A stretch of DNA of 64,000 bases, from contig DBZL01000054.1 of the NCBI GenBank assembly GCA_002311745.1, forward strand, positions 1-64,000, read 5' to 3'. Both the position numbers and the translations under genes were made by a program. Of the stretch, positions 26,419 to 35,909 are shown in pieces. The notes below the pieces were generated by a model. The model was not told the origin of the DNA and ran no database searches. It was given only the letters and a program-made list of their open reading frames with translations. The stretch's first letter is position 1. Every line of letters begins with the position of its first letter. The DNA comes from Phycisphaerales bacterium UBA1161. Its GTDB lineage: Bacteria > Planctomycetota > Phycisphaerae > Tepidisphaerales > Tepidisphaeraceae.

Positions 26419-27522
26419 ATGAAAGTCATCTGCAACCGCGGCGCGCTCTCGGACGCGCTCATGCTAACCAGCAACGTCGTGGCAGCTCGTACGCCCAAGC
26501 CCATTCTACAATGCGTGAAACTCACGGCGGAAGACAACACTCTGACCATTGCCGCCACCGACTTGGAAGTGGCCATCCGCTATCGTGATGAGCAGGTCCA
26601 GTTGGAAAGCAGCGGCCAAGCTGTCATCCCGGCCGACAAGTTGCGCGACATCGTCCGCGAAAGCGTCGACGACACCCTCTCCATCGAATCCACGGGCGAC
26701 ACCGCTGACATCCGCGGCCAGGATTCCCATTTCAAAATCTTTACCCAAAGCCCCGCTGAGTTTCCACCGGTGCCCGATTTTTCCGGCCAGCCGGACGTCG
26801 AGGTCCCCGCGGGTACGCTGCGTCAGCTCGTCAACCAGACTCTTTTTGCCGCTGCGCGCGAGAGCACGCGCTATGCCTTCAACGGCGTGCTGCTCGTGGC
26901 CAAGGGCAAGAAGATTTCTCTGATCTCCACGGATGGCCGTCGCCTGGCCATGGCTAAGAGTGATCTCAGCTCCGACAAACTGGACAAAGAGGGCCGCAAG
27001 GCCATCGTCCCCGCCAAGGCCCTGGCCCTGATCGAAAAGCTTGTCGATGATCCGCAGGAATCGGTTGGCATTCAGTTCCACGAAAACCAGATTATCTTCC
27101 ACACCACCAGCGCCACGCTGACCAGCAACTTGGTCGAGGGCCAGTTCCCGCCGTACGAGGACGTCATCCCCAAGGAATCTGACCGGAAGATGACCGCCGC
27201 AACGGCCGATTTTCTCAGCGCGGTCCGTCGTGCCGCCCTGCTGACCACCGAGGAAAGCAAGGGCGTCCGCCTCGCCTTCAGCAAGAAGGGCCTGGTGCTG
27301 ACCAGCCGCTCGCCCGGCGCCGGCGAAGCGACCATCAACTTCCCCTGCAAATTCGATGGCGCGGACATCGAGATCGGATTCAATCCGCAGTTCGTCGCCG
27401 AGGCTCTGAAAGTCGTCGACACCGACGAGATCAGCCTGGAAATGAGCGCACCCAACCGCCCAGGGCTGATCAGGGGCGGGCCGAATTTCCTTTACGTGAT
27501 CATGCCGGTCAACCTGCAATAA
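26419..27522 (+). CDS. dnaN: DNA polymerase III beta sliding clamp
   Basis: Ring-forming processivity clamp tethering DNA polymerases to template. 367 aa, usual length, three repeated clamp domains. Family features: MKVICNRGALSDALM at the N-terminus, AFNGVLL and STDGRRLAM in the middle (about 155-175), VEGQFPPYEDVIP near 237, and the C-terminal LYVIMPVNLQ that closes the hydrophobic partner-binding cleft. GGAAAGG lies 8 nt before the ATG. It follows a region with two DnaA boxes and precedes a DciA-like gene by 23 bp, the arrangement seen around many bacterial origins. Confidence 0.98.
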   Translation: MKVICNRGALSDALMLTSNVVAARTPKPILQCVKLTAEDNTLTIAATDLEVAIRYRDEQVQLESSGQAVIPADKLRDIVRESVDDTLSIESTGDTADIRGQDSHFKIFTQSPAEFPPVPDFSGQPDVEVPAGTLRQLVNQTLFAAARESTRYAFNGVLLVAKGKKISLISTDGRRLAMAKSDLSSDKLDKEGRKAIVPAKALALIEKLVDDPQESVGIQFHENQIIFHTTSATLTSNLVEGQFPPYEDVIPKESDRKMTAATADFLSAVRRAALLTTEESKGVRLAFSKKGLVLTSRSPGAGEATINFPCKFDGADIEIGFNPQFVAEALKVVDTDEISLEMSAPNRPGLIRGGPNFLYVIMPVNLQ

Positions 27523-27545
27523 CGCCTGTCGGCACGGAAGGAGCC

Positions 27546-27959
27546 ATGCCCGCCGAGCGATCCAGTACCCTCGAGGATTTGCGCCGTCTGCAACGCTGCA
27601 AGACGCAGGCGGCATCGTCCCTGGTGCCGCTGGGTCAGCAGATGATCGATTTTTTCAAGCAATCGGTGGCCAAGCGGCAAACCAGGCTCGTCCGCATCGC
27701 CGAATGCTGGGGCCGCCTGGTTCCCCAATTCCTCAGCGACCACTGCGCCCTGGAAAGTTTGCACCGCGGCACGCTCATGGTCCTGGTGGACAGTTCCTCG
27801 CACCTGTACGAGTTGAAGCAACTGTTGCTGGCCGGCTTGGACCAGCAGTTGCTTCTGGCCTGCAAAAGCACGGGCCTGCGCAAGATCAGCCTCAAGGCCG
27901 GCCGATGGTACGACGGCGATCATCCGGACGATCGCCGGCTCAAATTCCCCGCGCGTTAG
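27546..27959 (+). CDS. DUF721 / DciA-like protein (replicative helicase loader candidate)
   Basis: 137-aa protein with the DUF721 core: RIAECWGRLVPQFLSDHCALESLHRGTLMV... is the typical W-x-x-V, then strand with a Leu-x-Val-x-V-SS pattern (LMVLVDSSSHLYELKQL, about residues 77-93), ending LRKISLKAG. DUF721 proteins include DciA, the ancestral loader or assistant of DnaB helicase. The gene lies 23 bp after dnaN on the same strand, consistent with a replication operon. The N-terminal 50 residues are basic and probably flexible. The 3' end overlaps the convergent TPR/OGT gene by 4 bp. Assignment to DciA function is by family and context. Confidence 0.8.
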   Translation: MPAERSSTLEDLRRLQRCKTQAASSLVPLGQQMIDFFKQSVAKRQTRLVRIAECWGRLVPQFLSDHCALESLHRGTLMVLVDSSSHLYELKQLLLAGLDQQLLLACKSTGLRKISLKAGRWYDGDHPDDRRLKFPAR

Positions 27960-29914
27960 CCGTTCCCCTGGCACCACGTGCGCCACATCTGCCGATAGGC
28001 CGCTTCCACGTGCCGCGTAAACCGCGGCGCATCCATCAGCGGAGATTTTTGCATCCGATCCCGCAAGCTCTGGCGCAATTCGCTTAGCCGCGGCAAGTCG
28101 CCGGCCCATTTCACGGCCAGGTGTACATACTGTTCGGGCGTATGGCCCACGAGCTGGTCGGCCAGGCCGAGATTGCTCGCCTGGCTCAGCCCCGCGCGGG
28201 AGGCGGCGGTTCTGCCGCACAGGCTCACGACGGGAACTCCCATCCACATCGCATCCAGGCTGGTGGTGTGCCCGTTGTAGGGAAACGGATCCAGCCCCAG
28301 GTCGATGCGGTGATAAACCTCCAAGTATTTGGGCCGCGGTTGATTCTTCACAAACTCGATTCGCGCCGCGTCCACGCCCAGCTTCTCCAGCACGCGCTGC
28401 CGCGCCGCTCCCTGCGGCGCCAAAAGCACCAGGTGCGAGCCGGGCATTACCGCCAGCACCTTGGCCCACATCTCCAGCGTGCGGTCGTTGATCTTCCAGA
28501 AATTGTTCAAACAGCCGAAGGTGAAATGCCCCGCCGCCAGCGCCGGCAGCGCATTCACCGCCGGCTCGGGCGTCAGCGGATCGAAGCACCAGTACGTCTC
28601 GGGCAGGCGGATCGTTTTCTCCACGTAATGCGCGTCATTTTCCGGCGGATCGTGGTAGGGATCGCTCAGCCGGTAATCCATCGTCTCCAAGCCGGTCGTC
28701 CCGGGATACGCCAGGCCGATCACTTGCACGGGCGCCGGCTTGCGGGCAAAGAGCAGCGGCCTTCCGCCCGGACCGTGCATCGTCAAATCCACCAGCAGGT
28801 CGATCCGGTCCTCCCGCACCATCTGCGCGATCTGAGCGTCGCTTTGGCCGACGGTGCTGCGCCACACGTCGACGTAGCCGCGCAGGCGCTGCGTGATCTC
28901 ATCCGGCTGCGGCACGTCGGCATAGCAGTAAATCTCAAACCGGCCGCGGTCGTGGTTCGACAACAGCGGAATCGTGAACAGCGACTGGCAGTGTTTGCAG
29001 AAATTCGGCGAGACGTAGCCGATGCGCAGCCGCCGCTGGGGATCGCGGTCGTTGGGATGCGGCTGAATCTCGCCCGCCAGCGGTCGCGCGTGCCGCTGGT
29101 TCCACTTTCGATGTTCCTGCAAAACCGCCTGCGGATCGTCCTGCGGCATGTAATTCAGCAAAAACAGCAGGTTGCCGTGCGCCCACACGAAATCCGGATG
29201 CCTTTGCAACAGTTCCCGATAAACCCCGACGGCTTCTTGCAGACGCCCCGTGTCCTGTAGCGCGATGGCCAGATTGTTGCTCGCGTCGGGGAAATCCGGC
29301 TGGATCGCCAGCGCCTGCCGATACGCGGCGACGGCTTGATCCAGACGTTTCAGCTCTCGCAGCGCGTAACCGAGGTTGTACGCCGCGGCGGCGGAATTCG
29401 GCTTCAGGTCCAGCACCCGCTGATAAGCCGCCGCCGCCTCCTCCCACCGCCCCGTGTTGCCCAGGGCAAGACCCAGACTGAAGCACAGGTCGGTCGCTTG
29501 CGGCTGCAAACGCAGCGCCTCTCGATACGCCGCGATCGCTTCTTCCCGTTGCGCGGCGCTGTCCAGCACAACGGCCAGATTGCTCCAGGCCTGGACCAGA
29601 TCGGGCCGCAACCGCACCGCTTCGCGGAATGCCGCAATCGCTTCCTGCGCGCGGCCACGGTCGGCCAAAACCAGCCCGTAATTGCTGTGAAAATCTCCCC
29701 GCGACGGATCGGTCTCGATGGCCCGGCGAATCAGCTCCACCGCCTCCTCGGCCCGATCCGATTGAAACAGCACCACCCCCAGCAAGTGCAATGCGTCGGC
29801 GTGATTCGGCGCTTGCTCCAGAATCTGCCGCAGCAGCGTTTGGGCCGCCGCCAAGCGTCCGGCCTGCTGGTGCCGTTGGGCTTGCTCGAACATTTCTTGA
29901 ATCGACGGCTGCAT
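27956..29914 (-). CDS. TPR / O-GlcNAc transferase-like protein (SPINDLY type)
   Basis: Probable cytosolic GT41 protein glycosyltransferase, 652 aa. About residues 1-245 contain six to seven TPR repeats (PNHADALHLLGVVLFQ, PDLVQAWSNLAVVLDS, PNSAAAAYNLGYALRELK). The catalytic region begins at LRIGYVSPNFCKH (about 300), where the His matches the conserved HxF/SxDFxxH position. The donor-site block DPFPYNGHTTSLDAMWMGVP (near 560) is followed by VSLCGRTAASRAGLS. It lies 7 bp downstream of a paralogue at 29922-32054, in the same orientation. The partner substrates are unknown; SPINDLY-type members may use GDP-fucose instead of UDP-GlcNAc. Confidence 0.9.
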   Translation of the reverse strand: MQPSIQEMFEQAQRHQQAGRLAAAQTLLRQILEQAPNHADALHLLGVVLFQSDRAEEAVELIRRAIETDPSRGDFHSNYGLVLADRGRAQEAIAAFREAVRLRPDLVQAWSNLAVVLDSAAQREEAIAAYREALRLQPQATDLCFSLGLALGNTGRWEEAAAAYQRVLDLKPNSAAAAYNLGYALRELKRLDQAVAAYRQALAIQPDFPDASNNLAIALQDTGRLQEAVGVYRELLQRHPDFVWAHGNLLFLLNYMPQDDPQAVLQEHRKWNQRHARPLAGEIQPHPNDRDPQRRLRIGYVSPNFCKHCQSLFTIPLLSNHDRGRFEIYCYADVPQPDEITQRLRGYVDVWRSTVGQSDAQIAQMVREDRIDLLVDLTMHGPGGRPLLFARKPAPVQVIGLAYPGTTGLETMDYRLSDPYHDPPENDAHYVEKTIRLPETYWCFDPLTPEPAVNALPALAAGHFTFGCLNNFWKINDRTLEMWAKVLAVMPGSHLVLLAPQGAARQRVLEKLGVDAARIEFVKNQPRPKYLEVYHRIDLGLDPFPYNGHTTSLDAMWMGVPVVSLCGRTAASRAGLSQASNLGLADQLVGHTPEQYVHLAVKWAGDLPRLSELRQSLRDRMQKSPLMDAPRFTRHVEAAYRQMWRTWCQGNG

Positions 29915-29921
29915 CGCCCAT

Positions 29922-32054
29922 TCAGCCTTGTGTCTGGCACCACCGCCGCCACATCTCTCGATACGCCGCCTCCACGCTGCGCGCGAAGCCGGGCGCGTCC
30001 AGCAGCGGCGAATGGGCCACGCGGTCGCGAAGTCCGATGCGTAGCTCGATCAACGTCGGCAGATCGTTGGCCAAGCCCACCGCGATCTGCACGTAACCCC
30101 GCGGATCCTGGGCGATCAATTGCGGCAGGCCGACGTTGGATAGCAAGCTCACCCCCACCCGGCTGGCGTGGTGCTTGCCGGCCAGGCTGACCACCGGCAC
30201 GCCCATCCACAGCGCTTCGCACGTCGTCGTCGTGCCGTGGTACGGAAACGGATCCAGCGCGATATCCGCCCGGTGATACAGTTGCAAGTGGCTGCCCAGG
30301 GAGGCGATTCTGGCCTGCAATTCCAGCCGCTGGGCGCTGATCCCCTGGGCCGCGAAGCGCTCCAGGAGCTGCTGCCGCGGCGCCGCATCGCCCAGGCCCG
30401 GGCTTTTGAGCAGCAGCCGGCTGTCGGGAACCTGCCGCAAAATCTGCGACCAAAGCTCCACCGTCGGATCGGTGATCTTGGCGACGTGATTGAATGACGC
30501 GAACGTGATGTGGCCGTTAGCCAAGGCCGCCAGCGGTCCGACGGGCGGGGCGCTGGGCGACGGCCGGAAACAGAGAAACGTCTGCGGCAATCGCACGAGC
30601 TGCTCGGTGTGATAGTGCTCGGTCTGCCCCGGCGGATCGGCGTAGCCGTCGGTGAGGCGGTAATCCATGGTTGTCAGCCCCGTCGTGCCGGGATAGCCGC
30701 AATACGTGACCTGAATCGGCGCCGGCTTGCGGGCAAAGACCAGCAGCCGATTGTCGGAAGTGTGCCCCGCCAGGTCGACCAGGATGTCGATGCGGTCCTG
30801 GCGGATCAGCTCGGCCACCTGGGCGTCCGCCTGGCCGGTGGTCCAGCGCCACTGCCGGGCCAATTGCTGGAAACGAGCCGTCGCCAGGTCGGGTCTGGAC
30901 AACTCCGCGTAGCAGAAGATTTCCACCTGCGCCGGATCGTGATTGGCCAGGAGGTTTTCCACGAAAAACGCCACCGAATGTTCGCGAAAATCCGGCGATA
31001 CGTAGCCGATGCGCAGGCGCCGATTCGGTGAAGGATCGTTGTCGTGCTTTTGGATTTGCCCCGCCAGGGGGGCGGCGTGCTGGCGATTCCACTGGACGTG
31101 CTGCAGGAAAATCTCTCTGGGCTCCATCGTTGGATGCACGAACAGCGCAAAAAGTAAATTGTCATGCGCCTGCGCCAACTCGGGGTTGAGTTGCAGCGCC
31201 TTGCGGAACAAAGCCAGCGCCTCCTCCAGGCGATTGCAGTCCTTGAGGAGGTTGCCCAAGTTGCTGTAGGCGCCGGGGAAATCGGGCCGCAGCTCGATCG
31301 CCTTGCGATACTCGGCGATGGCCTGCTCGAGCTGGCCGTCTGCCGCCAGGATGGCCGCCAGGTTGTTGTGCGCATCGGCGTTATCCGGCCGCAGGTCCAG
31401 CGACTTGCGGAACGCCTCCATCGCCTGCGGCGCCTCTGCCATCGCCGCCAGAGTCACGCCCAGAAAGTTGTACGCCTCGGCGTTGTTGGGCGCCACCGCC
31501 AGCTCTTTTTCAAACGCCTGGACCGCTTCGGGCAATCGGCCCCGCACACGCAGCAGGTCTCCCAGTTGGTGCCACGCCGCCGCATTGCCCGGCTGTGATG
31601 CCGCCGCCTTGCCGAACGCCTCGATCGCTTCGTCCATACGACCCGCCGCCCGCAACGCACCGCCCAGGTTGCTCTGCGCTTGAGCATGCCCCGGACGCAG
31701 ACGCAGCGCCTGCTCGAACGCCTCGAGCGCCTCCTGCGTCCGCCCCAGGTTGGCCAGCACGATTCCCAGGTTGCTCTGAAAATCCGCGGAGCGGGGGTGG
31801 ATCGCCACCGCCTTTCGCAACAGCTCCAACGCCGCCTCGTGCTGTCCGCGCTGGGACAGGATGATCCCCAGCAGATGCAGCGCCTCCGGTTGACTGGGAT
31901 GCTCGAGCAGCACGCGGCGATACAGGGCCTCGGCCTGGTCCAGGCGTCCCGCCTGGTGGTGCCGGGCAGCCGTTTGCATCGTCTGGTGAATGGGCGGCGA
32001 TGGCATAGGACGCCGGCCGATGATAAGCGATTGGCCCCCGCGCGCCTTGCCCAT
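29922..32054 (-). CDS. TPR / O-GlcNAc transferase-like protein (SPINDLY type), longer paralogue
   Basis: 710 aa. The TPR array is longer than in the neighbour, about eight to nine repeats over residues 15-300 (for example PEALHLLGIILSQRGQ, GHAQAQSNLGGALRAAGR, FPGAYSNLGNLLKD). The catalytic region starts LRIGYVSPDFREHSV (about 350), the family-typical SPDFxxH with His, and contains DPFPYHGTTTTCEALWMGVP (near 605) and GKHHASRVGVSLLSNVG. The frame opens at 32054; MPSPPIHQTMQTAARHHQ about 16 residues in is an alternative start. Diverged enough from its neighbour (both blocks differ at several positions) that the duplication is not recent. Divergent from asnB with 37 bp between starts. Confidence 0.9.
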   Translation of the reverse strand: MGKARGGQSLIIGRRPMPSPPIHQTMQTAARHHQAGRLDQAEALYRRVLLEHPSQPEALHLLGIILSQRGQHEAALELLRKAVAIHPRSADFQSNLGIVLANLGRTQEALEAFEQALRLRPGHAQAQSNLGGALRAAGRMDEAIEAFGKAAASQPGNAAAWHQLGDLLRVRGRLPEAVQAFEKELAVAPNNAEAYNFLGVTLAAMAEAPQAMEAFRKSLDLRPDNADAHNNLAAILAADGQLEQAIAEYRKAIELRPDFPGAYSNLGNLLKDCNRLEEALALFRKALQLNPELAQAHDNLLFALFVHPTMEPREIFLQHVQWNRQHAAPLAGQIQKHDNDPSPNRRLRIGYVSPDFREHSVAFFVENLLANHDPAQVEIFCYAELSRPDLATARFQQLARQWRWTTGQADAQVAELIRQDRIDILVDLAGHTSDNRLLVFARKPAPIQVTYCGYPGTTGLTTMDYRLTDGYADPPGQTEHYHTEQLVRLPQTFLCFRPSPSAPPVGPLAALANGHITFASFNHVAKITDPTVELWSQILRQVPDSRLLLKSPGLGDAAPRQQLLERFAAQGISAQRLELQARIASLGSHLQLYHRADIALDPFPYHGTTTTCEALWMGVPVVSLAGKHHASRVGVSLLSNVGLPQLIAQDPRGYVQIAVGLANDLPTLIELRIGLRDRVAHSPLLDAPGFARSVEAAYREMWRRWCQTQG

Positions 32055-32091
32055 GGCTCAAAAACGCCCCAGCCTTTAGGATCACCGCTCT

Positions 32092-33981
32092 ATGTGTGGT
32101 TTCGCCGGCGTCGTTGCCTGGGACGAGCGCTATCGCATCTGCCCCGAAAGTCTGCGTGCCATGGGCAACGCCCTGGCCCACCGTGGCCCTGACGGCCAGG
32201 ACCACTGGATCAGCCACCAGAACTCGCCCTCGGCCGACAATCCCCAATGCGCCTTGACCTTCGCTCGCCTGGCGATTTTGGATCTGGACCGCCGGGCCAT
32301 GCAGCCCATGACCGATGGTCGCCGCTGGCTCGTCTTCAACGGCGAAATCTACAACTTCCGCCAGCTCCGCGACCAGCTCGACGCCCTGCAACCCGGCCGC
32401 GTCTGGAAGACCACCGGCGACAGCGAGGTTCTCCTGGCCGGCTACGACGCCTGGGGCGAATCGTGCCTGGATCATTTCAACGGCATGTTCGCCTTCGCCA
32501 TCTGGGATTCGCAGACCCGCACGTTGTTTTTGGCCCGCGACCGAATGGGCCAAAAGCCGCTGTTTGTCGCGGTCGCGCCCGACTACCGCGCCGTCGCGTT
32601 CGCCAGCGAACTGGGGGCGATGCGGGCCCTGTCTTGGCCGGACACTACCGTCGATCCCGTCGCCCTCACCCAGTACCTTCATCTGGGCTACATCTCCGCG
32701 CCGGCCACCATCTACCGCGGCATCGCCAAGCTCCCCCCGGCCAATTGCATGACCTGCCGTGGCGGGCAGATCCCCACTACGGGCGTCTATTTTGATCCCA
32801 ACCAACCCGGCCAGGGTGAAGCGGCCGATTCGCGCGGCGATTTTCGATCCGCCATCCTCACCGCCGTGCAGCGCCAACTCGTGGCCGATGTCCCGGTGGG
32901 TTGCTTCCTTTCCGGCGGCGTCGACAGCAGCGTCATCGCCGCCGCCATGAAATCGCTCGCCCCGCCCGCCCAACGCGTGCTCACTTTTTCCATCGGGTTT
33001 GACGACCCTAGGTACGATGAAAGCAAATACGCCGCCGCCGTCGCCAAGCACCTGGGCACCGAGCACCGCGAATTCATCGTCCGTCTCGATGCCAACCAGG
33101 TCGCGCAGGATCTGCCCAGGCTGGCCGCCGTCTTCGGCGAACCGTTTGCCGATTCATCCGCCTTGCCGACCCATTATTTGGCCCAGCAGACCCGCCAGCA
33201 CGTCAAAGTCGCCCTCAGCGGCGATGGCGGCGACGAACTGTTCGGCGGCTACGACCGCTACCGCGCCATGCATTGGGGATTTGTCGCCCGGCTGATTCCC
33301 CCGCCCCTGCGCCGCGCCGTCGCCGCCCTGCCAAGCCCCCGTCGCAAATCCGCCCTCGCCCGGTGGAAACGCTTCCTGCGCGCCGCGCATCTGCCGCCGC
33401 CGGCTCGCTACGGCGAATACGTCGCCCTTTTCTCCCGCCAGGAGCTTGCCGCTCTTTTTCCCGGGGCCATGCGGCGCGACCTCCTGGTCGAGACGTTCCA
33501 GCGCTTGCTGGCCGGCCGCGACGTCGTGCAGGCCGCCTTGGCCACCGACCGCGTCACCTACCTGCCCGAGGACCTGCTGACCAAGGTCGATCGCGCTTCC
33601 ATGCTGCACGGCTTGGAAGTGCGCTGCCCGTTCATGGATCACCAGCTCGTGCACCGCGCCGCGGTCCTGTCCACGGCTCAGATTCTGGGCGGCCGCAAAC
33701 GCATGCTGAAGCAGGCCTTCGCCGCCGACCTGCCCCCTCTGGTCTTCCGCCGCCCCAAGATGGGGTTTGCCGTTCCCATCGGCGACTGGCTCCGCGGGCC
33801 GCTTCGTCCCATGATGCACGACCTGCTGACCGCCGGCGATTCCTTTTGTGCCAGCCACTTCGAGCCCGCCGCCATCCTGCGCCTGCTGCAAGAGCACCGC
33901 AACCGCCGATCCGACCATTCCCAGCGCCTCTACGCCTTGATCATGCTGGAACTATGGTGGCGCCGCCGCACGGCCGGCTAA
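32092..33981 (+). CDS. asnB: Asparagine synthetase (glutamine-hydrolysing)
   Basis: Converts aspartate to asparagine with glutamine and ATP. 629 aa. N-terminal nucleophile Cys follows the initiator Met (MCGFAGVVAWDE), with the glutaminase-domain motifs HRGPDG and NGEIYNF. The C-terminal synthetase domain has the PP-loop SGGVDSSVIAAAM (about 278-290) and GDGGDELFGGYDRYR (about 380). Length and sequence match the bacterial AsnB group found in polysaccharide or secondary-metabolite clusters, in which the amidated substrate can differ. Here it sits between TPR/OGT genes and a membrane glycosyltransferase, so a role in surface glycan synthesis is possible. Confidence 0.94.
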   Translation: MCGFAGVVAWDERYRICPESLRAMGNALAHRGPDGQDHWISHQNSPSADNPQCALTFARLAILDLDRRAMQPMTDGRRWLVFNGEIYNFRQLRDQLDALQPGRVWKTTGDSEVLLAGYDAWGESCLDHFNGMFAFAIWDSQTRTLFLARDRMGQKPLFVAVAPDYRAVAFASELGAMRALSWPDTTVDPVALTQYLHLGYISAPATIYRGIAKLPPANCMTCRGGQIPTTGVYFDPNQPGQGEAADSRGDFRSAILTAVQRQLVADVPVGCFLSGGVDSSVIAAAMKSLAPPAQRVLTFSIGFDDPRYDESKYAAAVAKHLGTEHREFIVRLDANQVAQDLPRLAAVFGEPFADSSALPTHYLAQQTRQHVKVALSGDGGDELFGGYDRYRAMHWGFVARLIPPPLRRAVAALPSPRRKSALARWKRFLRAAHLPPPARYGEYVALFSRQELAALFPGAMRRDLLVETFQRLLAGRDVVQAALATDRVTYLPEDLLTKVDRASMLHGLEVRCPFMDHQLVHRAAVLSTAQILGGRKRMLKQAFAADLPPLVFRRPKMGFAVPIGDWLRGPLRPMMHDLLTAGDSFCASHFEPAAILRLLQEHRNRRSDHSQRLYALIMLELWWRRRTAG

Positions 33982-34015
33982 CGGGGACGCCTGACCGCAA
34001 CGTATACTGACGGTC

Positions 34016-35755
34016 GTGATCGGCGTGAGCGTGCAACCCGATCTCGCCGCCGCCACGAGGCGATTTGATTGGCATCTCTGCATCGCGCTGGCCGTCGCTA
34101 CACTCGTACTCATTCCGCGCGGGATGGCGATCGTCACGGCCCACAGCCCTTGCGTCGACGACAACTACCATCTCTACCGCGGCCTGCTGTTTTTGCGGCA
34201 CGAGCAAGCGCTGCTGCACGATGCGCAATTGAACGACCCGCCCCTGGGCGAGGGCGTGCTGGCCGTCCCGGCGTGGCTCGGCGGCCAGCGCATGCGCAAT
34301 CCCGCCCGCGGCATCGACCGCTTCAGCGACAAGCCGCCGCCGCCTCTCGCCTGCTACCTGCTTCCCGACGCTCTGCGCAGGCAAACCGCCGTCTGGAAAT
34401 CCATCCTTTTCCTGCCCGTTGTCGCTGTCATCTTTCTCTGGCTGCGATCGGTCTACGGCGCCCCTTCCGCCTGGCTGGGATGGGCCATGCTGCTGACCGA
34501 ACCGACCCTGGCTGCCCACCTGCCTCTGCCCACCGTCGACTCGCTGGGAACCGAAGGGATCATCCTGGCCGCGTGGGCGATCTGGCGCTACCTGGGTTGC
34601 CCGACCCGCGCCAATCGCCTGGCTGCCGCCGCTGCCGTGGCCCTGGCTCTGCTCCTTAAGAGCACCGCGCTGGTTCTTCTACCCGTCGCCGTTTTGCTGG
34701 CGGCGGTGTGTTGGCTCCGTCCCCCGCGCACCGCCGGGCCGCCGGCCTATCCGCGCGGCCGGACGCCCGAGTTCGCCTTCGCCGTCGCCACCGTTTCTCT
34801 CTTCATGTGGATCTTCATGTTGGGCGATTTCGCCATCCCCGCCTTTGGATCACCGTTTAAGCCGTCGTCTTTCTTCGGACATTTCTTCAACACCCACGCC
34901 GTCCCCTGCGGCACCTATCTCAAAGCCGTCTACGGCGGCTTTCTCCACGCACGCCTGGGCCACCCCGCAGTTCTGCTCGGTCAGGTGAGCGCCACCGGAT
35001 GGTGGTATTACTTTCCCGTCCTGGCCACCTACAAAATCCCCCTCGGCCTTGGGCTCATCATGGTTCTGGGGATCGCCTCACTGGCGTGGGTCAGACCGCG
35101 CTACCAGGAGATCCCCCTGCTGAGCTGCGCCCTGGCTTGGACCGCCACCCTCATGCTGCAGCGCATCAACATCGGGTTTCGCCACTTCCTGCCCGCCGAA
35201 ATCTTTTGGCTGATGCTCGCATCGCGCTGCGTGGCCGCGCCTTGCGTGGTCGCGCCACTACGGGCGGTCCGCGCCTTGGCATGGACTGGCTTGGCGGCCG
35301 CGGCCGTCCACGTCGCACTTTGGACGCCGGATTATCTCAGCTACATCAACTTCCCTCGCCGCGCGGCCTATCTGCAGATCAGCGACAGCAACATCGACTG
35401 GGGCCAGGGCGTTTGGCAAATCCGCCATTGGCTCGATGCCCACCCCACCGAGACGCGTCCCCTGTACGTCGGCTATCTCGGTCCTCGCGATCTGAACCTG
35501 TTCGATCTGCTGGGCCAGCGCCTCAGCGCCTACGTGAATAGCGATTCCCCGTGGATCAGTCGTCCGGGCCAAGTCGCCCTCCGCAGTTCACTGCCGCATG
35601 GAGGCATTCTCATTCTCAGTCCCGTGCTGGTGACGGGACAGTACGGCACCAGCCGCTTTGCTCCTTTTTGCTCCCTGCCGCCGGAGCAAACCATTGGTCA
35701 TTGCTTGCTGCTGTACGATCTGGACCGCCTCTACGCCCAGGGCAAGCTGCCCTGA
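34016..35755 (+). CDS. Multi-pass membrane protein, PMT/ArnT-like glycosyltransferase candidate
   Basis: 579 aa with many hydrophobic segments (first at about 20-35, others near 140-160, 205-225, 255-275, 330-350 and 390-420). The first outer loop holds CVDDNYHLYRG; an acidic pair there matches the metal-binding or catalytic position of GT-C lipid-phosphate-sugar transferases. The C-terminal region (ISDSNIDWGQGVWQIRHWL) is soluble and presumably outside the cytoplasm; DSNxDWGQ is a conserved block of such planctomycete-type proteins. The frame starts GTG 34016 (GTG 34025 also possible). It follows asnB by 34 bp and may belong to the same unit. Sugar donor and acceptor unknown. Confidence 0.75.
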   Translation: MIGVSVQPDLAAATRRFDWHLCIALAVATLVLIPRGMAIVTAHSPCVDDNYHLYRGLLFLRHEQALLHDAQLNDPPLGEGVLAVPAWLGGQRMRNPARGIDRFSDKPPPPLACYLLPDALRRQTAVWKSILFLPVVAVIFLWLRSVYGAPSAWLGWAMLLTEPTLAAHLPLPTVDSLGTEGIILAAWAIWRYLGCPTRANRLAAAAAVALALLLKSTALVLLPVAVLLAAVCWLRPPRTAGPPAYPRGRTPEFAFAVATVSLFMWIFMLGDFAIPAFGSPFKPSSFFGHFFNTHAVPCGTYLKAVYGGFLHARLGHPAVLLGQVSATGWWYYFPVLATYKIPLGLGLIMVLGIASLAWVRPRYQEIPLLSCALAWTATLMLQRINIGFRHFLPAEIFWLMLASRCVAAPCVVAPLRAVRALAWTGLAAAAVHVALWTPDYLSYINFPRRAAYLQISDSNIDWGQGVWQIRHWLDAHPTETRPLYVGYLGPRDLNLFDLLGQRLSAYVNSDSPWISRPGQVALRSSLPHGGILILSPVLVTGQYGTSRFAPFCSLPPEQTIGHCLLLYDLDRLYAQGKLP

Positions 35756-35909
35756 ACTTACGCCGATACAATGGGCGGGTGCCATGGTCCTATAATGTGA
35801 AATTCCACCCCTTTTTCTTCTTTGCCGATGCCGGGTTCCGATGGTATATTGAGCGTGCAGCAAATGGCGTGCCTCAGATCGTCGGAAAAGTTTTAAGTGC
35901 CATCGCGCT

